A stretch of DNA of 64,000 bases from Chrysaora quinquecirrha (Eukaryota; Cnidaria; Scyphozoa; Semaeostomeae; Pelagiidae). This document shows, piece after piece, positions 1 through 10,983 of the stretch (positions are counted from its first letter, which is position 1; every line of letters starts with the position of its first letter). The stretch spans positions 276,092 to 340,091 of the forward strand of contig JACTAT010000352.1 of assembly GCA_014526335.1 (NCBI GenBank), written 5' to 3'. The translations under genes were made by a program, and so were the position numbers. The notes beneath the pieces were generated by a model. The model did not search any database. It was not told the origin of the DNA and saw only the letters and a program-made list of their open reading frames with translations.

Positions 1-34
1 ATTTTGAAAAATTGAAAAACATTTTGAATTGCAG

Positions 35-228
35 AACTAACTGGCCCAGAAAAAAATAGCTTTACAGAAAATGAAAACAGCAAAACCAAAGATAATGAAG
101 GCTTGAGAAATTATATCTTAAATGAGGATGCTGTTGCTAGGTATCCAATAACAATAACAACCAGTGACCTTAGAAATGAGGCTGACCCTTCCGACAAACT
201 CAAAATCCTTCCCTTAGATATCCAATAA
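35..228 (+). CDS. terminal exon of an unknown gene (partial)
   Basis: An open frame runs from an acceptor-like junction (TTTTGAATTGCAG) near base 34 to a TAA at 226-228. It encodes about 64 hydrophilic residues, rich in Asn, Glu and Lys, ending KILPLDIQ. No domain is recognised. The rest of the gene would lie to the left, outside the window. The exon call rests only on the clean acceptor and the uninterrupted frame. Confidence 0.35.
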
Positions 229-261
229 ATATTATAATAAGCTATTCAAATATCAACTCTA

Positions 262-580
262 TATGGAACAAATTTGATTCCCATCTATTGTAGTATATCA
301 CTTGTGGAAAAATCTATCCTTGTGTTCACCATTCATGACAAATAAATACAAATATGTATGGTGCCGAAGAAGGCTCAACATAGCCGAAACACAAAAATTT
401 AATTGGGTGAGAGCCTTGGGCTGTATGACTTGAAGACTTACTCTGCGATTTCATTGAGCTCTATAGCTCAGTGGAAATGTCGCTGGCTCTCTTGTCATGC
501 AGTTTTGGTTCGAATCCCATCTATTGTGGTATGCCACATGTGGAAAAATCTGGAACAAATTTCATAGTTTTTCATTGACA
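262..580 (+). repeat. tRNA-derived SINE-like repeat, partly duplicated
   Basis: Bases 457-527 look like a degenerate tRNA head. An A-box-like TAGCTCAGTGG lies at about 463-473 and a B-box GGTTCGAATCC at 507-517, as in tRNA-derived SINEs. The sequence after the B box (CCCATCTATTGTGGTAT, then TGTGGAAAAATCT) recurs about 240 bases upstream at 278-314, so two copies or a dimer lie in tandem. Clover-leaf pairing is poor, so this is not a functional tRNA gene. Confidence 0.55.
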
Positions 581-782
581 ATAAAAGATAACTTTGACAT
601 TCTTACTATAGCAGATTCAAAACTTGACTAATTGTTACCTTGAAGCCAATTTCTGCTAGAAGGATACTATAAAACTATTGCTAGAGAAAACTTACTTTGG
701 TCTCTTGATTGCCAGGTTCCAAGGTAGACTTGTATTACGACAATAGACTGCAATAGGAAATTTTTTCAATTAGAATAAGAAG

Positions 783-1085
783 TTGAGAGAGAAACATGCG
801 ATGGGCACGCAGCGGAAACTATGCCTCCCAGCAGCCAGAAGCCAGATAGAAAACAAAGGAAAATTATTTGCTTTGACAGATAACCGATACAAAACTCTTT
901 ATAGATTGGATGTATCCAATAGAAGCAGTGGTATTCTAGTCAATTTTAGGGAAAGACTCATTTCTAGGGAGCTTAAACTAAGGAAGGCACCTGATATCCA
1001 AATAGTGTCACTCAAAATAAACATAAGAAAGCAGAAATGGTTGGTTATAGCAATATACAGAGCACCAGATCTGAAGTACTTTTAG
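783..1085 (+). pseudogene. LINE endonuclease-domain fragment
   Basis: The 100-residue frame resembles the apurinic endonuclease (EEP) domain of non-LTR retrotransposons. The pattern is a conserved YRLDVSNRSSGILV segment followed about 40 residues later by KQKWLVIAIYRAPDLKYF, which fits the family pattern 'GG(I/V)LV...kwl...YRpP...yF'. It stops just where the GDFN segment should follow, and later codons are broken. It is probably the 5' part of the same element whose central part lies at 2310-2743. Confidence 0.6.
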
Positions 1086-1386
1086 AACATCCGTCTGAAA
1101 TATTGGACAAATTGTAAAATTATGAAAATGTAGTAATCACTGTATTAAACATGATAGTCACCACTTATCTTGACAAGCCTTTGAAATTGAGTAGGGCAAT
1201 GTTCTGGGAGAGATCCATCTCTCATCATTGAGGAATGAGAAATGTGGTTTCTTTCCTATTTATTGTTACGGTCAGATCAAAAGGTGTGAAACTAACTGGA
1301 CCTCTGAGGAAGCTCAACATTTTTTGGCTCTCAATTTCTAAAATTTATGTCCCAAAAATTGCGTTCAGTGCAGCTTTGGATGTTAA

Positions 1387-1893
1387 TCAACCACATTTCT
1401 GGGATTGAGTAAGATACTTGATTGATACAAAAGTTGATCGAACGGAGTGAATGCTTTCTTTAACAAGTCTGTTTTTCCAGTTCTTATCCTGATCAATCAC
1501 TAAAATGTTATTCCAATGCATCTGATGTTTTTCTGTGCAACAATGATTGGCAATATCACTTTTGTCAATTTGACCATGGATCACATTATATTTATGTTCT
1601 TTGTGCCTAGTTGCTGTCTCTCTTTTCCATTGTCCTATATATGATTTAGGATAATCTCTACAAAGTATTTTCTATACCACGTTTGATTTTTCAAGATCGT
1701 AAGCATTGTCTTTTGGTCTTGAAAGCAACTTATTAAGCGTATTAAGAGAATAAAAGGTGCACCTTATATTTTGTTTAGACAAAGATGGACAGATTTTCTC
1801 ACTTACTCCTCTGATGTATGGCAGGTTCATAGAACATTTATGCTCCTCTTTGTCAGCCTCAGTATTCGGTCTGGGCTTTGAGATTTTTCTCAT
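1387..1893 (-). pseudogene. Penelope-like element remnant: RT C-terminus and GIY-YIG nuclease
   Basis: Two open stretches in the same minus-strand frame are separated by a TAG. The first contains LPYIRGVSEKICPSL followed by a LLSRPKDN motif, as at the C-terminus of Penelope-like reverse transcriptases. After the stop come CRDYPKSYIGQWKRETATR and a KEHK motif, matching the GIY-YIG endonuclease pattern 'C.DCpksYIGqTkR...R..EH'. The stop falls where Tyr of the usual VVYKI is expected. The element is dead and lies between the two halves of a + strand LINE. Confidence 0.7.
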
Positions 1894-2309
1894 GACCTAG
1901 CGTAGACAACCTTGTTTAAATTCATTGGCTTTAAGAACGCTTGAGATCCTTTTGTACTCATTATCTAGATATTGCTTGTGATAGATTTTGCTCTGTTGAA
2001 AAGAGAAGGTATGACACTGTTTTTGACACTGTCTAAGTGATGCGAGTTCGCATTCAGGAATTGATCAGTGTGTGTGGGCTTCCTGTACACTGATACACTT
2101 GGAATTTAGTAGTCGTTGGTGACTTCAACGCTGAATTTCGTGACAAAAATACGTAGCTCCTAAGTAAAGATCACATATCATATAATATGATTAAATGTGC
2201 AACATGCTTTTAATCATCAACTGCCTTGAATTGATCTAATTTTAACTAATTTCTAACATTCATGTGTGCATTCCAAGTCGTTTGAAACAGGATTGAATGA
2301 CCAGTCTGA

Positions 2310-2743
2310 GAAGATTTTTTACGGATACCCTTGATGCAAATGCTCCCCAAAGTCTTGTTCAGGCAAATAACAAACCCAACATAAAAATAAACGTAAGGAG
2401 GGCAATCACGAGAAGATCTCAACTTAAAAATTTTTCCAACAAAACAAAGATACAAGAGGATATTTAAAGATACCAAGAGCAAAGAAATGTTCTTGTAAAA
2501 ATGAAAAGAAATGCAAAATAACAATACTATAGATCAATACAAGCCAAATCAACAGAAAATAATAAACAGTTTTCAAAAAAAGTTAAACTCCTGTTTTCAA
2601 AGGTTAACCCAATGAGCGAGAAAGTTTATTTGATTGAAAATGGGAAAGTCCTGTCAAATGGAGAGGAAATTGCAGGATGCTTTCATGAGTACTGCATAAA
2701 TATAACAGATGATGTGGATTTCAATCCATCCCTGAAAGAATAA
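2310..2743 (+). pseudogene. LINE central region, between endonuclease and RT
   Basis: One frame crosses only two internal TAA codons before its end. It contains RRAITRRSQLKNFSNKTK, YQEQRNVLVKMKRNAK and then KVYLIENGKVLSNGEEIAG. This is the typical linker of CR1/L2-like LINE ORF2 proteins ('RS.L.N.....YkkqRN..vkl.R.aK' and 'kI.L.E.g.i..d..eia..fN.yF'). The reverse transcriptase itself is not seen downstream. It is on the same strand as the 783-1085 fragment, so both probably belong to one decayed copy. Confidence 0.55.
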
Positions 2744-2844
2744 ATCTCCGAGAATATGACACCAGCACAATTGGTAGTCAGAGCAATTAATAAGTATGTG
2801 CCATATCCAAGTTTAAAAGGGATCAAAACAGATTACTGAAAAAT

Positions 2845-3219
2845 TTAAATTCTCTGGCAGAATTCCAAAGGGGGATGCCATTGAAATGTATCGTTTGTGG
2901 ATACCACAAAATCTCTTTTTCTTCCCACATCAAAGATATTATCTCCTGGCTGGAGGTTCTTTGGGTCTTGTCATGTTGGGAAATTATCTTTGATAATTGC
3001 ATTTCTGCTTAACATGACTCTTTTCGGTAAAGGAAGTCTTATGTCTTTGTTCTTCAACCAGCAGTCGTAACTTTTGGCATAGCCAGGCAAGGTGACTTTG
3101 CAGCTATCTTTTTTGACAGCGATTACAATTGTCACCAACCAGTGATTCGTTTCGGGATCTAGTCCTTGGACTTTCATCTTGTTTTTAAAAACAGTAGGCG
3201 TGGTGAATTCGATAGACAT
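2845..3219 (-). pseudogene. hypothetical protein, chromo/Tudor-like start, broken
   Basis: The frame opens with ATG at 3219 and runs 82 residues. It includes KVQGLDPETNHWLV and GYAKSYDCWLKNKDIRLPLP, a 'YD.W' plus 'RLP' arrangement reminiscent of MBT/chromo-like barrels. An in-frame TGA at about 2973 interrupts it, after which the same frame continues for about 40 residues (DPKNLQPGDNIFDVGRKRDF). Function is unknown. A (TCAA)4 microsatellite lies upstream at about 3418-3434. Confidence 0.35.
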
Positions 3220-3501
3220 GATTTATCTTCGCTGATATAACCACACACAGACGATTCACTGATGACCAAAGAAAGAGAGGGATATCTATTTATAGTTAGA
3301 CTCGAAATTTAATCAATTTCACCTCATGTATGGTGTTACCTGTTTATCACACATTTTCGCGAAAAACACAGCCCCCGGGAATTGGGGCCACGTCCTCTGT
3401 TATTGTAGCTCGAAGATCAATCAATCAATCAATGTTTGACAGTTATGAGCAAAAAGCCAATATTTTAACAGATCCTAGATATCTTAACAAAATGATTTGA
3501 C

Positions 3502-4990
3502 TTATTTAAATAATGGAGCTATGGCAGGACATAAGTTCAGTAATGCTGAACAAACTCTTATGATTCTGTCCAGTAAGGGTACAGATTTTTCCTCATTATG
3601 TCCGGATTTACTGCATGTCAAATAATCAGTTGGCAATGTGCTTTGGAGAACTGTGTACTCTTGTCTCAGTGACCCTATAACTCTTTCGACATGAATGCGA
3701 ACATTTGCTATACCACGTGTCTTCTCCACATCGACTGGATCAAGTTGGTCTTTTCTCCTTGTGAAAGCTGGGATGTTAATATTTGCTTGATGATACCAGA
3801 CACTTTCCTGGATAGTGAATCCTCTATCAGCAAGAATTAAGTCACCAGGAAGAAGTTTGCCTAATATGCCACAATTCTGTGTTAAATATTTATCCTATGT
3901 TCGCCCTTCCCAAGAACTTTATACAAAAGAGATGGTTCCTTGTGGCATGATTCCTATCAGTACATTTGCAGCGTTGTGGTGCTTGTATGATGAAATTTGA
4001 TGGCCTTGCAAGTAAATTTGATGGTCTGTCTATAAGATCTCAAAACAATCAATGATTACAGTTACTGTATTTCCAAATGAGTACTTAAAAACCTGAGGCA
4101 TTGTTTTCCATAAATCAGCTTTTTCAGGCCATGAAATCAGAGGTGTAAGACAAACATCCATGACGAGTAACCAATGTGATAATACTCTGGAAACTGTCGT
4201 CAAGGAAATGTTAAATCTGTATGTTAGATCCTGATGGGGAAATTTAAATCGGAATTTGATCAGAACCAGAATAAATTCTTGAAACTTTGTTGTTCACTGA
4301 AAATTCTTCCTGGTCACACGAGAGGACACAAACTCAAATGTTAGCTTAAGCACATCGTAAGATGGCAGACCAGTATAAAATCGAACTTTTCCATCATCTT
4401 CAGAAAAATGCTCCTCAGAAAAGGCATTATTAGAGCAGTGACTGCGTCTTTCTTTGAACACATAGTCAAACTCATCAGTTTGAGTTGATTGGTCTTGCTT
4501 TTGTTGCCTTTTACTCTCTTGATCGCTTCTGGGAATCCCCTCATCATTTTCACTCAAAGAATCTTCACATGGATTTTCAAAATTCTGCTTCATCAAAGAT
4601 CTCCATTATAGTTTCTACGGGTTCATTTGGTTTTGCTGCTTTTTGCCGTACTTCCTCTTCTAAGCTCTCTTCATTTCGCTTCCTTCTCTGTTTTGTCCTC
4701 TCTGCACGATTAACAACTGCTTCTATTTTCTTTTCTTGCTTGTTGTGGCCTAAGTTTAAAGTAGGGACCCAGTCGATATTAAATCTATCCCAAGGCTTTG
4801 CAGCGATACCAGAGACAAAGTGTCAAAAGCAAACCCGGTCATTCCGAATGATACTTTCAGTTAGGCCAGTTCTGCTGATGGCGGCAAGCCATTTTCTTCG
4901 CCGCTCTTTCGTTAACTCCTTGTATGCCTCTCATTGGTTGGTTATCACAGCAGGTACCCTACGGTAATGTCCTGGTACATTTTTACTTCT
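3502..4990 (-). pseudogene. THAP/DDE_4 transposase, decayed (copy A)
   Basis: Read from right to left, fragments in several frames make up one transposase. A THAP-like N-terminus (ERRRKWLAAISRTGL, then VCF-stop-HFVSG, then [10 protein letters not shown]) is followed by an acidic linker (4294-4596) with VRFYTGLPSYDVL. Then comes an HTH region with an IIDCFEI segment (first D), [10 protein letters not shown] (second D) and [15 protein letters not shown] (catalytic E), as in DDE_Tnp_4/HARBI-type catalytic domains. Stops replace an Arg at the THAP 'C.RHF' and a residue after the first D, and there are several frameshifts. No accessory gene remains nearby. It closely resembles copy D at 58.6 kb. 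Confidence 0.75.
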
Positions 4991-5867
4991 ATTTGGACAA
5001 CCAACTATCATGCAAAACACCATTTCAGCTCACTCAAATACAATTTACAACTCAAAAATCAGCTTAATCCTTCACCTTCCTTCAACTGCCCACAGCAACT
5101 TGGTACACCAACATGGCCGCCAACAGGATTTCTGTTGAATTTGGTCACGTGACTGAAAACACAGTATACCTGGCCATGATAGTAATTTTTTTCATATGTT
5201 TGAATTGCCTACAACTATTCTCAAGCCAATGAGCCTCTCCCCCTTAACAACAAAGAATAATTAACAGCAAAGAGTGTACCTTAAATTACCACTAAAGGAG
5301 AAATAGTAATCAATAGCACTCGGTCAATTAAACATGAATCCCGAAATAAATAACTCACTTTTCAAGTCAGTGAAAAAATCAGTTTATAGACAATCCTGGC
5401 CAAAATTCATAGAGACTTTGCCAGAAAATCTTCATGCAAAATCAAACTTGAAACAAATCACTAGAAATTGGAAGGACAACCCCTCTCCCTTGCATCAATG
5501 TTGCCTCCGGTTGAAGAGAAATGTATAACCTTTCGTTTAGGAATGAGATTTATTCTACAACATTGATATGGGGGAGAGGGGGCTTGGACAAAGCGAAGCT
5601 GCTTTAAAAGTTTCAAAGTGTCTCTAATATTTTTGCTAATATTGTATCCTTTTTGACGTTTTGGTAGTAGTGCTGACTGTATTGAGTCATGCCATATGGT
5701 GGGTTTTTATGTACTTTTTGAAGTTTCTTGCAAGTTTAGCGCTATTGTTTAAATTTAGTCTGCAATGTTATTCTACTACTATCAATTTAATTGAGGTTAT
5801 TGTCTCTACAAATTTAAAACAAAATTTCGTTCAAAAATTCTTTCAAAAATCATTCAAAAAAGTTCAT

Positions 5868-6190
5868 CATGACCTCAAACCTGTTAACATTCTAGTAAGT
5901 AATCAACATTTACTTTCTGACTCGAGTTTCCTTCAGAAATGGACAAAAGTCTGTTATTTGCAATTTAACCAATTCTGGAGAATGCAGATGGCAAACCTTT
6001 ACGGACACACACTTTGCTAGCATCTAAAGTAGCTCGTGTTGATAGAGGCAGTCCAGTTTATATGATGCCTGAAATTTTACAAAAGACACCTTAAAAGCAG
6101 AAGATATTTTGGCACTTGGAATGTGCATTTTTGTCATCACTATCCCAAACTTGTCATTGCAGAAAAGCACTAGACAATATTGTGTCCAAT
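5868..6190 (+). pseudogene. protein kinase pseudogene fragment
   Basis: The catalytic-loop sequence VHHDLKPVNILVS sits at about 5868-5900. About 140 bases later comes RGSPVYMMPEIL, equivalent to the 'G(T/S)..YMaPE' activation-segment end. After a one-base shift follows LKAEDILALGMCIFVITIPN, matching kinase subdomain IX ('D.wALG..ifvi...P'). Frames change at least twice and the DFG region is unrecognisable, so this is a broken copy. No intron structure is evident. Confidence 0.6.
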
Positions 6191-9100
6191 TCATCAAACA
6201 ATCGAGTTCACAGATATATCAGTAAATGCGTGCAACCACTTGGTGGTCTATAATAAGGCTCAATAAATTGTTAACAGTATACAATGAAGGAAGGCAAAAA
6301 AAATGTGTCAAAGATGCTAATAAAGCTTTCATTGGCCTTAAAATTTGGAAGTGAGCCAATGAAGTGCTCTTTAATTGAAATGCATAGAAGCATAGAAGCT
6401 ACATAGAATATTGCAGCTGGTCAACCTGCTTATTGAATTGCTGAAATTCCCAATGATGGAAAAAACGCATGTCTGTTTTAGCTTTGAAGATATGCAATGA
6501 ATTAGGTAAAACAATAAATGCAGCCCAACAAGAAAGCAAGAAACCAGAATTGGAATCAATATCTTGAAATATGTCTACTGAGATTATACAGCATTATATT
6601 TTGAATGAAATATGAAAGAAATCAGAAATTTGTGAAAGCCCTTATATGAGCATGTCTGGTCATCTCTCAATGCATTTTGATTTAACAGAGAAATTACTCT
6701 TTGCTGATGACATATTCACTGAAGTGGGACAGAGGAATCTGGAAAATTGATTACCAGAAATGGTGGAAAGTAAGAACTGTTTCTTCTTCATTTACACCTG
6801 AAGCCATATGCTATAGTGATAGTTAGGATTATGAAGATTTTTCTTAGTTCTGTTAGATGCCTAATCACTAGGGCGTCAAATAGGGGGTGGGGTCAGGTTC
6901 GTACGCAGGATCTTATTAGCAGAGATTAGGATTAGATGGGAGGTGATCAGAGTTTGTTTCATAAACTTTGTCAGGCACCTGCTAAAATGCAGTGTGACAG
7001 ACCCTATATCAACCATAATCTTATATAGTGCCAAATAAATAGGGGCAATCCATTTGAAAATTAATAATTAGGGAAGGCCAATACACCTAAGAGAGCATCT
7101 TCAGAGGTTTTTTTCGATTTTTGTCACAACATACATATGATGATGATTTCATGTTTTAACAATGTTTTTATCTATTGCTCTTGCAGGTAAGGTACAAAAC
7201 AAAGTTTTCATCAAAATACACATTATGTACTTGAGACATCTAGAGGAACAGCAATTGTCACATAACACTGATTCAGGTTCACAACATGAAAGTTATAGCT
7301 GCAAGAGGGTCCTGTATTCTAAAAGTAATTCAGTGGCTTTATATATGGTATGATGAAAGAAAAGTACTGACACAATAGCATTGTGAACTCGATTCAGTGA
7401 AAATTCAAATAATACAATACTGTTAAATTTCACAACTAAAACCCATAGTGCAGAGTTATGTGCATTTTTATAGAGTACAAATTTTTATTTTTAAGCATTT
7501 TTATACATTGCAAAAAGTATGAGGGTCCTTTAGATTGGTGAACACCTTAGAATCATTGAACTGCACACTATGAAGGACAATTAAATCTTTTTTGCATTTC
7601 TTTGCTTTTTGTTTGCTGGTGCTAGTGGTACACAATCATCAGGTCTTTTGGATATTCATTATTTCTCATTTTTTCTTATCTTAGTTAAAAAGAATGTTCA
7701 GCACTGTGTGTGAACACCAGAACAAAAAAGCAAACTCCTTACAAATCTCTTTGTAAGCTAAGAATAAAACAAATATAATATTTCTAATGATAAACAGGAA
7801 AATAAAATATTTATGCTAGTACGTGTGTACTAAAGACACCATTCTATACAAGTGTCTTAATTTGATCCATTTTTGCTTCTTTTGGTAGGAATTTGTCTCA
7901 TCCATTGCCACATTTCCATGCATGGAAAGCAATACCTAAAATAGATTATTAACAAGAATCAAATTTCTTGGTAACCAAAATAAGGCCCTCCCTTTGATCA
8001 ATGCTTGTCCTTTCAAGAGAGACAGGTAAACAAGCCTAATAGCAAATGAAGAGAAGAGAATAGTAAGTTTTAACATAATTGATATGACTTTGTTATTTTT
8101 GTTTTTTTAGTTTTTTGTTATTTTCTTTTCATTCCTCCTTAATTGTTGTGACACAAGCATATTTCTTACGAGAACTAGTGAATTGTTGATTGAATAGGAC
8201 TACAATTTCGAGGAAACTTTTTGCTTTAAATTTTCACAGGAGTAACTCACCAGTCATCATTTGGTATTTCTGTCATTTTCACACACTTTCTGTGGTATTT
8301 GTTGTTGCCAGGGCACTGTGAAAGATGTTACGTCATTATGTCTTTTCTCTCAAGACTTAAGCATTGTTAGATAAATAAGATATAGATTGTAGCAGGTGCT
8401 TCTCACAATAGATTTGAAAAGTTGTTCTACTAACATTTTGTCCAGCACAGGTTATCCTGTCTTCCTCTGGTATTGCTTGTTTCTAAAAAAGACATTAAGT
8501 GACTGTTTTCACATTTTATCTAATTATTGTAGAATTGGGTTGCCAGCTTAGTGGCAAAACTATGTGAAATGCAAGAAAGTATATAAAATCCCAAAGAAAC
8601 TTCATCATGACTTATGAAAGGGTTTACCAGGGCTCTGTGTGTAATAAGGGAACAAATGAAACAAATCAACAAACCCTTACACAAACCATAATTGCATACC
8701 AGTACACCCTTATTCATAGTCAACTTACAGTTTTGCAAATGCAGATTATGGCTTCCTTGTGACCTGTCAAAAAAGATTTGAAATCAGAAATAGATAGACG
8801 ATAGATATGTAGATAGGTGGATGGGTAGATAAAAAGAAGATTGCCTTCTCTGAAAAATATAGATTTCTGCGCTTAACACCATTGGGGCATTGAATAGCCA
8901 ATGACTAATGCAGTTGAACCCTGGTCCTTCCTCTGATGAATGCTAAATAACAGATTGCAAGTCAGGCTGTCATTCACTTATTGGCCACCACATTTTGATC
9001 AATTAAAGAAATAAACACCAGCCTGTCACCCAAAAACTGCTTGTAGTTTAACAACAGACTGTCAGGTGATTTCTATTCACTTTGTATTTCAAAACATGCA

Positions 9101-9284
9101 GCAAGGTTTCTTTTTGCTGATTTGATTGATGAGGCTATGATGTATTTTTTTTGTATTTTTTTTAAGAAGTTTTTAAAAAGTATTAATTTGATTTTACGAT
9201 CGAATTCTTTATTGAATAGATTAGCAATTTTAAGTAAATTCCTTTCATAATCCCATGTAAATCATATTCTGTACTCTAATTTTA
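6191..9284. other. no supported gene; scattered low-complexity sequence
   Basis: This is AT-rich sequence with only short ORFs that have no recognisable motif. A possible short exon at 7186-7353 follows a TTGCTCTTGCAG acceptor but lacks family support. A GATA-type microsatellite lies around 8795-8835. Nothing else can be supported. Confidence 0.5.
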
Positions 9285-9372
9285 TGTTAAGTAGTTATGC
9301 TGTTAAGCGCCTATGAGCCCTGGGGATATATGGCGCTATAAAAAAGCCTATATTATTATTATTATTATTAAA
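9285..9372 (+). repeat. retroposon 3' tail with (ATT)n
   Basis: The sequence GTTAAGCGCCTATGAGCC, followed by TATATGGCGCTATAAA and then an (ATT)n run at 9353-9370, has the form of the 3' end of a non-LTR retroposon or its SINE derivative. Tails of the type 'AAAGCGC...GGCGCTATATAAA(ATT)n' are common in marine invertebrate genomes. No body of the element is recognised upstream. Confidence 0.5.
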
Positions 9373-9411
9373 TCAAGTTTTTAAAAACTGCAATAACCCT
9401 TCGTTTACCGA

Positions 9412-9429
9412 CGGGACTTATAAGTCCCG
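9412..9429. promoter_or_regulatory. perfect 18-bp palindrome upstream of the P2X7-like gene
   Basis: CGGGACTTATAAGTCCCG is a perfect palindrome (two 9-base arms, no loop), about 408 bases before the ATG at 9837. It is GC-capped inside AT-rich sequence. It might be a dimeric factor site or part of a transposon end. Neither is shown by the sequence. Confidence 0.35.
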
Positions 9430-9836
9430 GCATGGGAAAAGAGCTGTTAAAAATTCCAGCTCCAAGGTACAGATTCTATTCGTGTGTTTTTACATACAGT
9501 AATACTTGGTCATTAAATTATGACTTCCTCCCATCTTTTCTTTTTCATTCTTTTAAAGTGCCTATGAATTGAAAATTTTGAAATTAACAAAAATTCATCT
9601 GTGGGGCAATTAAACATCGCTGATTTCGAAAATGGCAACAATTTGTTTATTTGATGCAATTTTCTTTGACTTTTTGGGGGTCTTGGAGGGGGTGCTTGTT
9701 CGACAAGAGTCTGGGAACGAGTGTGACGTATTCCGGTGTACACAATTTCGACAGACAAGTTGCTGAATGCTGATTTTAGTTGTTTGTTGCTTTGCGCGGT
9801 CTGTGATAAAAAAAACTAGCAGTCGGTTCCCTAAAA

Positions 9837-10879
9837 ATGTCTGATATCAGCGAATTATCTGTATCAGTATCGAATCCAGGGAGTGATGAAGATCTTTTAT
9901 CTGACGAAGAAGAAGATGAAAATGTAATCGGTAATGTGGAGGTCGATTTTGATCCATATCAAGACGATCCCTTGGCTTCGTCTTCTGACGAAGAGCATGC
10001 TGACAACGACGACGAGTTGGATGATGATGGGATTTCCCGCGAAGTTTTGCTTAGAAGGTTCGAGGGAAGAGATCCTGTGAATTCATGGTAACTTATTTTT
10101 GTTCTGAAATTGAAGATTTAATTCTTATGTTTTTTGATTAGTATCACTATTGGTGTCTGGCACGACAAGGCGTAGGCCTAGGAAAAACTAACTCTAACTA
10201 GCCGCTGTTTCCTGCCCATGAATCTGTTCGTTTTATCTCTAGGTGCAGTTGTGGAAAATGTAATGCAACCCACCTCACAGTTTCCCAAGAGTACAGGTGC
10301 TGTTGGGAAGTTAACCAAGCGATTGGGAAACTTACATACGATGGTTTGGATGTTGGAACATACCATTGCATCACAAATCATCCCGATTTTCCTGCACTGG
10401 TCAACAAAACTGTATTGTTGATGGCTGGTCCACTTTTTAAGACAAGGGAAGGAAGGCGTTACAGAAAAAAGAAACAATGTGCCAGAAAATCGGTAAGACA
10501 TGTACTGTGAAATTTTTTATCTGGGCTCAGCTAAAAGCTTCTATAGCAGCAGAAGCTATAGAGCTTTTTATATGTTTTAATTGAATGAAATTGTCAGAAC
10601 CTTCTAGTTGATTTGCCTAAAAATTGCATCTCTGTAATACTACTCTGCTGTTAGAAATTTTATGTCAAATATTCGCCCTAGGATTGATTATGCGTTTCTT
10701 CATACAGTTATGTAAGATCAGTTGCCTACAGATGGCTTATTCGCTGGCTCTTCGATTTCCTGGGTTATGATAATACAAGGCCATTGACAGCCTGTATTTA
10801 TCATTACCTAAGGGAAAAGTATCCTACCAATGCCACTGAAGGATACAAAACAGTCCAAGAAAGAGAAAATCAACAATAG
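9837..10879 (+). CDS. P2X7 C-terminal (ballast)-like zinc-domain protein, three exons
   Basis: Exon 1 (9837-10087) begins MSDISELSVSVSNPG and encodes an acidic tail ending LLRRFEGRDPVNS. The ATG|GTAACT donor joins CTAG|GTGCAG at 10243, giving WCSCGKCNATHLT. Exon 2 continues with YRCCWEVNQ and YHCITNHPDFPALVNK. Exon 3 (10708-10879) reads YVRSVAYRWLIRWLFDFLG, then RPLTACIYHYLREKYP. This order (WC.CG.C, CC.E, C...HP.F, aYR..iRW, C..Y.IR..FP) is the pattern of the P2X7 intracellular ballast domain, known to bind zinc. No P2X channel segments are present. With the best donor (10492|GTAAGA) exon 3 is out of phase. A weaker donor at 10506|GTGAAA restores phase, or the copy is frameshifted. The stop TAG (10877-10879) faces the end of the THAP gene. 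Confidence 0.72.
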
Positions 10880-10983
10880 AAAGATGCATGTTTTGGCAGG
10901 TACTTATGTTAGGTTTTTTACTACAATGAATACACATTACAATATAAACATCATCATCATTCATAAGCCATACATTTGCCAAA

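Noticed and set aside
457..527. Possible functional tRNA gene
   Set aside because: A- and B-box words are present, but stems do not pair well and the tail is duplicated nearby, which fits a SINE.
9513..9758. Minus-strand ORF (81 aa) upstream of the P2X7-like gene
   Set aside because: Proline/lysine-rich, no motif, no splice context. It lies in the probable promoter region.
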